The notes under the pieces: generated by a model
Seen by the model: only the letters and a program-made list of their open reading frames with translations
Told to the model about the DNA's origin: nothing
The model's database searches: none
Assembly: GCA_022701925.1 (NCBI GenBank)
Contig: JAKONM010000007.1
Coordinates: forward strand, 1-10,032
Origin: Microbacteriaceae bacterium
Lineage (GTDB): Bacteria > Actinomycetota > Actinomycetes > Actinomycetales > Microbacteriaceae
Direction: 5' to 3'
DNA: 10,032 nt
Translations under genes and position numbers: made by a program
Shown: positions 5,543 to 10,032 of the stretch, piece by piece
Layout of the letters: each line of letters starts with the position of its first letter
Numbering within the stretch: position 1 is the stretch's first letter

Positions 5543-5548
5543 GTCAGC

Positions 5549-8500
5549 GTGCTGCGGGTGGACGAGGACGGGGAGCACGGCCCGCCCTCCGCCGACCCGC
5601 CCAGGACGACCGCCCCCGTGCAGCAGCCGCCGGTCGGCGGGCTGCTGCGGCCGGGCGGCTCGAGCGGCGCCGCGGGCGCCTGGGAGCGCTGGCGCGCCGA
5701 GCTGCGCGAGGTCGGCGGCCCCTCGCCGCTGGTGCGGTTCGAGGACACCGCGCGCACCCGCATCGAGCTGTCGACGACGCACCCCTCCGGGCTCGCGCAG
5801 CTGATCACCGGCAAGACGACGCTGCTGTCGAACCTGATCCGGGACGACCTGGCCTTCCGCAGCGCGTCGGCCGCCGCCTCCACCCTGACCGCGAAGGCGG
5901 TCGAGCTGGCCGCGACGCGGGGTCTCGACGGCATGCACCTGGCGATCGGCCTGGCGGAGTGGCGGTTCGAGAAGCAGGAGTACCGCGGGCCGGTGCTGCT
6001 GCGCCCGCTGGCGATCCGGCGGTACGGCCGCGACTTCGAGCTGCGCCTGAAGGGCGCGCTGCGCCTGAACCCGGGCCTCGTCGCGGTGCTGCAGGAGCAG
6101 TACGACATCCGGCTCGACCCGGAGGCGTTCGTCTCCCTGGCGCTGTCCGAGGGCGCCTTCAAGCCGCAGCCCGTGATCGACCGGCTGCGGGCGATCACCG
6201 CCCACCTCGAGCGGTTCAGCGTGCAGCCGCGGCTGCTGATCTCCTCGTTCGGCGAGGTCGGGCCGATGCTGCTGGCCGACGCCCGCGAGGACTCCCACCC
6301 CGTGATCGACGCGGTGGCCGGCAACCCGACCGCGATCGCCCGGGTGCGCGGCGCCGCGGAGCGCACCGAGGTGATCGGGCAGGACGAGCGCCCGCCCGCG
6401 CTCGACGCCGCGCTGCTCGACGCGGACCCGGCGCAGGAGCGGGCGGTCGCCGAGATCGCGGCAGGCCGTCACGCGGCCGTGCACACGCTGCCCGGGACGG
6501 GGGCGACGCAGACGATCGTGAACGCGCTCGGCGCACTGGCCGCGCAGCACAAGCGCGTGCTGGTGGTGAGCCCGAGGCACGCCACGCTGCGGGGGGTGGC
6601 GCAGCGCCTGACCGACGCGGGGCTGCCCGGCGTCGCGGCCAGCAGTCGCACGCTGCGGCGCGACCTGATCCAGGCGATCTCGCGCAACGAGAAGGCGACG
6701 GCCCCGGAGACGGCCGAGGTGGACGAGGCGCTGGTGCGCCTGCGCTCCGTGCTGCTGGACTACCGCGCCGCCCTCTCCCGCCGGGACCCCGTGCTGCGGG
6801 TCAGCGTGCTGGACGCGCTGGGCGAGCTGGCGCGGCTGGCGCTGCTGCCCAGCCCTCCCGCCACCACCTCCCGCCTGTCCACCCGCGCGATGGAGGCGCT
6901 GGCCGCCGACCGCGCCCAGGTGCAGCGCGACCTGCTGCAGGCCGCCGCGCTGGGGGAGTTCCGCATCGGGCCGGGGGACTCGCCCTGGTACGGCGCGCGC
7001 TTCCCGGACGGCGAGGGCGCCGCCCAGGCGCACGCGCTGGCGAAGCGGCTGGCGGGCGCCGACGTGCCGCGCCTGCTCGAGCGGGCCGAGGAGATGATCG
7101 CCGGCTCGCGCTTCCGGCCCTTCGGCACGGTCGCCGAGCTGGGCGTCTACCTGCGCCTGATGCTGGACATCCGCGAGACGCTCGACAAGTTCCAGCCCTC
7201 CGTCTTCGACCGGTCGCTCGGCGAGCTGATCATCGCGACCGGGCCGCGCCGGGACGCGAAGGAGATGTCGCCCACGAACCGCCGCCGCCTGAAGCGGCTC
7301 GCGCGCGAGTTCCTGCGCCCCGGCGTGCACGTGACCGACCTGCACGAGTGGCTGCAGCGCATCCAGCAGCAGCGGGTGCTGCACCAGCGGTTCGCCGCGA
7401 CCGGCGTCAACCCCGACGTGCCCGCCGGCGTGACCGACCTGTGGACGGAGCACCAGGCGGTCGCCGCCGACCTGGCCGCGCTCGACGAGCCGCTCGGCCT
7501 GACCGGATCGCCGGACTCGCTGCTGCAGGAGCCGATCGAGACCCTGCCGGGGCGCTTGTCGGCGCTGGCCGCCGACTCCGACGTGCTGGACAACCTGCAG
7601 GAGCGGCAGGGCGTGGTCTCCCGCCTGAAGGCGCAGGACCTGGCGCCGCTGCTGGACGACCTGGCCGGCCGCCACGTGCCGGGCGAGCGGGTCGGCGCCG
7701 AGCTGGAGCTGGCCTGGTGGAAGAGCGTGCTGGAGCGGCTGCTGGCCGACGACCCCGCGCTGCTGGGCGCCAACACCACCGTGCTCGACCGGCTGGAGCA
7801 GGACTTCCGCCTGGTCGACGGCGCGCACGCCGCCGCCAACGCGACGAGGCTTGCCTGGCAGCTGGCGGACGCCTGGCGCCTCGCGCTGGACGACCGGGGC
7901 GCCGAGGCCGAGACGCTGCGGCAGCTGCTGCAGGCCAAGGTGGACGACCCCGCGGTGCTGCACCGCGAGGCCCCGCACCTGATGAAGCTGCTGGCGCCGG
8001 TGTGGCTCGCCTCGCCCTACGAGGTGCACGCGCTGGGCGACGTGGCCTTCGACGCGGTGTTCGTCGTCGACGCGGGCGCGCTGTCCTTCGCGGAGGGGCT
8101 GGGGGCGATCCGCCGCGCGAAGCAGGTGGTGGTCTTCGGCGACCCCGTGACCCAGACGCCGATGCCCTTCGACATCGCGGTGCGCGAGGGCGACCACGCG
8201 GCCGAGACGCAGAAGCGGCTGGACGAGCGCCACGAGGACAGCGTCTTCTCGCGGGTCGCCGCCCTGGTGCCCTCGGTCGAGCTGACCACCAGCTACCGCG
8301 CCGGCGGCGAGGACCTGGCCGAGCTGGTGAACCGCCGCTTCTACGAGGGGCGCATCCGCAGCGTGCCGTGGGCCGGCACCTTCCTCGGCCACGGCAGCCT
8401 GATGCTCGACTACGTGGACAACGGCCACGGCCTGCCGGACGCCGAGACGGGCGCGGTCGAGGCCGTGGAGCCCGAGGTGCAGCGGGTCGTGGAGCGCGTG

Positions 8501-9286
8501 CTGGACCACGCGGCGAACCGCCCGCGCGAGTCGCTGATGGTCGTCTCCGGCAGCGCGCGGCACGCGATCCGGGTGCAGCAGGCCGTGATGAAGGCGCTGG
8601 TGCGCCGCGGAGACGTGACCGAGTTCTTCACCCGCGACGCGGCCGAGCCGTTCATCGTCGTGACGCTGGCGGAGGCCGTGGGCCACAGCCGCGACCGGGT
8701 GATCCTGTCCGTCGGCTTCGGCCGCACCCCGCACGGCCGCACGCTGTCGCAGCTGGGGCCGCTCGCGAAGCCGGGCGGCGACCGCCTGCTGGCGGCGGCC
8801 GTCACCCGCGCCCGCCGCTCGCTGGCCCTCGTCTCCTGCTTCCGGCCGGAGGACCTCCAGGCCGACCGGATGCCGCCGGGCGTGCTGGCCCTGCAGCGGC
8901 TGCTGGCGGACGCGGAGGGGCGCATCGCGGACGATCCGATCGACGACGACCGCGACGCCATGCTGGTCGACCTGGCCCGCCGCCTGCGGGGCCTGGGGAT
9001 GCGGGCGGCGCTCGGCTACCACGGCAAGCTCGGGCTGGTCGCGGCGCACGGCGCCCGTGCGATCACGGTCGAGACGGACGCCTCGTTCGCCGGCACCAGC
9101 CTGCGGCAGGGGCTGCGACTGCGCCCCGAGACCCTGAAGCGGCTGGGCTGGCACTACCTGCGCGTGCACAGCTTCGACCTGTTCAGCGACCCCGACGCGG
9201 TCGCGCAGCGCATCGCGATCGCGCTGGCGGCGAAGGAGCCGTCGCCCCTGACGAACACGATCCCGGTCGTCGAGGTCGCGCCCTGA
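5549..9286 (+). CDS. DUF4011 / SF1 helicase / MTES_1575-type nuclease fusion with degenerate active sites
   Basis: Predicted 1245-residue cytoplasmic protein. After a disordered 40-residue start, a DUF4011-like domain spans about 45-280 (LAIGLAEW at 131-138, then a PVLLRP and a LNP motif). A helicase core follows: Q-motif Gln296, P-loop PGTGATQT (315-322), motif Ia VLVVSP (337-342), motif II VVDAGA (839-844), motif III GDPVTQTP (864-871), SYRAGG (915-920), motif V-like VVTLAEAVGHSRDRVILS (1037-1054), motif VI VTRAR (1085-1089). About 490 helix-rich residues separate Ia and II. The C-terminus (about 1145-1240) resembles REase_MTES_1575: VETD (1174-1177) and LGWHYLRVHS remain. Odd points: the P-loop lysine is Ala319, the Walker B Glu is Ala842, and the nuclease Asp is Gly1162. 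ATP hydrolysis and DNA cutting therefore look lost, while folds and reading frame are intact. Function is unknown; a structural or nucleic-acid-binding role is an inference. Confidence 0.85.
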   Translation: MLRVDEDGEHGPPSADPPRTTAPVQQPPVGGLLRPGGSSGAAGAWERWRAELREVGGPSPLVRFEDTARTRIELSTTHPSGLAQLITGKTTLLSNLIRDDLAFRSASAAASTLTAKAVELAATRGLDGMHLAIGLAEWRFEKQEYRGPVLLRPLAIRRYGRDFELRLKGALRLNPGLVAVLQEQYDIRLDPEAFVSLALSEGAFKPQPVIDRLRAITAHLERFSVQPRLLISSFGEVGPMLLADAREDSHPVIDAVAGNPTAIARVRGAAERTEVIGQDERPPALDAALLDADPAQERAVAEIAAGRHAAVHTLPGTGATQTIVNALGALAAQHKRVLVVSPRHATLRGVAQRLTDAGLPGVAASSRTLRRDLIQAISRNEKATAPETAEVDEALVRLRSVLLDYRAALSRRDPVLRVSVLDALGELARLALLPSPPATTSRLSTRAMEALAADRAQVQRDLLQAAALGEFRIGPGDSPWYGARFPDGEGAAQAHALAKRLAGADVPRLLERAEEMIAGSRFRPFGTVAELGVYLRLMLDIRETLDKFQPSVFDRSLGELIIATGPRRDAKEMSPTNRRRLKRLAREFLRPGVHVTDLHEWLQRIQQQRVLHQRFAATGVNPDVPAGVTDLWTEHQAVAADLAALDEPLGLTGSPDSLLQEPIETLPGRLSALAADSDVLDNLQERQGVVSRLKAQDLAPLLDDLAGRHVPGERVGAELELAWWKSVLERLLADDPALLGANTTVLDRLEQDFRLVDGAHAAANATRLAWQLADAWRLALDDRGAEAETLRQLLQAKVDDPAVLHREAPHLMKLLAPVWLASPYEVHALGDVAFDAVFVVDAGALSFAEGLGAIRRAKQVVVFGDPVTQTPMPFDIAVREGDHAAETQKRLDERHEDSVFSRVAALVPSVELTTSYRAGGEDLAELVNRRFYEGRIRSVPWAGTFLGHGSLMLDYVDNGHGLPDAETGAVEAVEPEVQRVVERVLDHAANRPRESLMVVSGSARHAIRVQQAVMKALVRRGDVTEFFTRDAAEPFIVVTLAEAVGHSRDRVILSVGFGRTPHGRTLSQLGPLAKPGGDRLLAAAVTRARRSLALVSCFRPEDLQADRMPPGVLALQRLLADAEGRIADDPIDDDRDAMLVDLARRLRGLGMRAALGYHGKLGLVAAHGARAITVETDASFAGTSLRQGLRLRPETLKRLGWHYLRVHSFDLFSDPDAVAQRIAIALAAKEPSPLTNTIPVVEVAP

Positions 9287-9300
9287 CCGCGCGGCGGCGC

Positions 9301-9447
9301 GTGCGCACCGAGCCCGCGCCCGGCAGCGACCCCGCGCCGGCCGCGGTCGAGCCGGCGGCGGAGGACGATCCGCGCCGCTGGGGCGACGTCCCTGCGACCT
9401 CGCGCGACGACGAGCTGCGCCGCGACAAGCCGCCCCACTGGGGCTGA
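9301..9447 (+). CDS. Small hypothetical protein downstream of the fusion gene
   Basis: Predicted 48 residues from GTG 9301, Pro/Ala/Asp-rich, with the ending DDELRRDKPPHWG. I recall similar short proteins ending in RRDxPPHW beside such genes in Microbacteriaceae, but have not checked this. There is no domain, signal peptide or membrane segment. The frame is also open upstream: CTG 9283 overlaps the stop of the fusion gene (CTGA) and has GAGG at 9272-9275, 7 nt before it, whereas GTG 9301 has no ribosome-binding site. A CTG start would add six residues (MTARRR). Either start implies co-transcription, and perhaps coupled translation, with the fusion gene. The gene ends 3 bp before the shared terminator hairpin. 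Confidence 0.55.
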   Translation: MRTEPAPGSDPAPAAVEPAAEDDPRRWGDVPATSRDDELRRDKPPHWG

Positions 9448-9450
9448 CCG

Positions 9451-9487
9451 GCTGGTCGGGGCGCAGGATGCGCGCGCCCCGACCGGC
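9451..9487. terminator. Bidirectional terminator between the fusion operon and mscL
   Basis: GGTCGGGGCGC (9454-9464) and GCGCCCCGACC (9474-9484) are perfect 11-bp arms with a 9-nt loop, extendable to 14 pairs (9451-9487) with one T-G wobble. It lies between two convergent stop codons, at 9447 (+) and 9494 (-), so it can serve both transcripts. There is no T-tract on either side. Confidence 0.7.
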
Positions 9488-9493
9488 GCGGCG

Positions 9494-9943
9494 TCACTTC
9501 GTCTTGAGCACCCGGCGGTCGCCGACGCCGCCGGTGCCGTCCTGCTGCGCCAGCAGGTCGCGGATCTGCGCCAGCAGGTCCAGCTCGGTGGGGGGAGCGG
9601 GCTCGTCCGAGACGGGGGCCTCCTGCTGGCGCTGGAACGCCCGCTTCATCATGTGGTTCACCGGCAGCACGAAGACGAAGTAGACGACCGCGGCGATCAG
9701 GACGAAGTTGACGACCGCGCCGACGACCGCGCCGAACCTGATGTCGGCCGACCCCGCGGTCAGCGGGATCGACACCACCCACAGGTTGTCGAAGCTGTCG
9801 GCCTTGAAGATCGCCGACAGGATCGGGCTGAAGATGTTGGTGACCACCGCCGTGACGAGCGCGGTGAACGCCGCGCCGATCACGACCGCCACGGCCAGGT
9901 CGATGATGTTGCCGCGCAGGATGAATTCCTTGAAGCCCTTCAT
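9494..9943 (-). CDS. mscL: Large-conductance mechanosensitive channel MscL
   Basis: Predicted 149-residue inner-membrane channel that opens under membrane tension to release solutes during osmotic downshock and works as a homopentamer. The N-terminal amphipathic helix MKGFKEFILRGN (1-12) leads to TM1 (about 13-44: IIDLAVAVVIGAAFTALV then VTNIFSPIL), the periplasmic loop (45-69), TM2 (about 70-96: FGAVVGAVVNFVLIAAVVYF), a basic cluster (NHMMKRAF) and a C-terminal amphipathic helix TELDLLAQIRDLLAQQ (119-134) that forms the cytoplasmic bundle. All match the family in order and length. ATG 9943 has AGGA 7 nt upstream on the minus strand. Upstream lies the dyad GTCACCGCGTGAC (9988-10000). No clear -10 element was seen. 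Confidence 0.96.
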   Translation of the reverse strand: MKGFKEFILRGNIIDLAVAVVIGAAFTALVTAVVTNIFSPILSAIFKADSFDNLWVVSIPLTAGSADIRFGAVVGAVVNFVLIAAVVYFVFVLPVNHMMKRAFQRQQEAPVSDEPAPPTELDLLAQIRDLLAQQDGTGGVGDRRVLKTK

Positions 9944-10012
9944 GGCTTCTTCCTAGCAGCCTCGTGGGTCGAAGGGGTTTCCGCCGCGTCACCGCGTGAC
10001 GACGGGCGCGAG

Positions 10013-10032
10013 CCCCCCCCCCCCCCCCCCCC
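10013..10032. other. 20-nt C homopolymer at the window end
   Basis: Positions 10013-10032 are all C, the last bases of the window and the only homopolymer of this size in it. It abuts ordinary high-GC sequence upstream of mscL. A run of G on the opposite strand at a contig end is a common artefact of two-colour sequencing chemistry, so it should not be read as biology without raw-read support. Confidence 0.7.

Noticed and set aside
5789..5827. A second possible P-loop in the fusion protein, ITGKTT at residues 87-92
   Set aside because: The spacing to the preceding glycine does not fit GxxxxGK[ST], and the segment lies in the DUF4011-like domain where the family has no ATP site.
5294..9169. 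A 1291-codon open frame on the minus strand opposite the fusion gene
   Set aside because: Its product is low-complexity (Gln, Arg, Gly, His-rich) with no domain, and the plus strand encodes recognisable DUF4011, helicase and nuclease motifs. Long antisense frames are expected at this GC content.
5464..9300. A long plus-strand open frame in a second phase across the fusion gene
   Set aside because: The product is Arg/Ala/Gly/Pro-rich with no motifs; only the last part, after 9283/9301, is plausible as a separate small gene.

Overview
The window is very GC-rich chromosomal DNA (by eye above 70% G+C, GTG starts common, CTG-dominated leucine codons) from an actinobacterium. An actinobacterial-type SerC, an iron-type DtxR regulator, a C40 peptidase, a short HNH endonuclease and a large protein carrying a nuclease domain of the kind named after Microbacterium testaceum (REase_MTES_1575) suggest the family Microbacteriaceae. 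The family assignment is an inference; no rRNA or other marker is present.

Layout. 2-121 (+): C-terminal tail of an unidentified protein ending in eight arginines. 135-1244 (-): phosphoserine transaminase serC. 1354-2046 (+): DtxR/IdeR-type iron regulator, divergent from serC. 2170-2967 (+): membrane-anchored NlpC/P60 (C40) peptidase behind a strong 5' hairpin that covers its ribosome-binding site. 3049-3321: structured leader with a promoter, an overlapping upstream reading frame and a terminator-like hairpin. 3322-3819 (+): HNH endonuclease, overlapping the start of 3816-4790 (+), a nucleoside hydrolase. 4818-4851: likely terminator. 4947-5018 (-): tRNA-Arg(CCT). 5041-5406 (+): small NTF2/DUF4440-like protein. 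5407-5548: promoter region with an 18-bp perfect palindrome. 5549-9286 (+): 1245-residue DUF4011 / superfamily-1 helicase / restriction-endonuclease-like fusion with key catalytic residues replaced. 9301-9447 (+): small downstream ORF. 9451-9487: probable bidirectional terminator. 9494-9943 (-): mscL. The window closes with 20 consecutive C residues.

How the parts fit. Most of this is ordinary core genome: serine biosynthesis, iron homeostasis, cell-wall hydrolysis, nucleoside salvage, a tRNA and an osmotic safety valve. Three things stand out. First, the giant fusion protein keeps the folds of a DUF4011-helicase-nuclease but lacks the P-loop lysine, the Walker B glutamate and an acidic residue of the nuclease, so it looks like a conserved pseudo-enzyme with its own, apparently leaderless, promoter. 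Second, the HNH gene has a long structured leader resembling an attenuator. Third, the peptidase mRNA is predicted to start at a hairpin that hides its Shine-Dalgarno sequence. No mobile element, CRISPR array or integrated prophage is visible.
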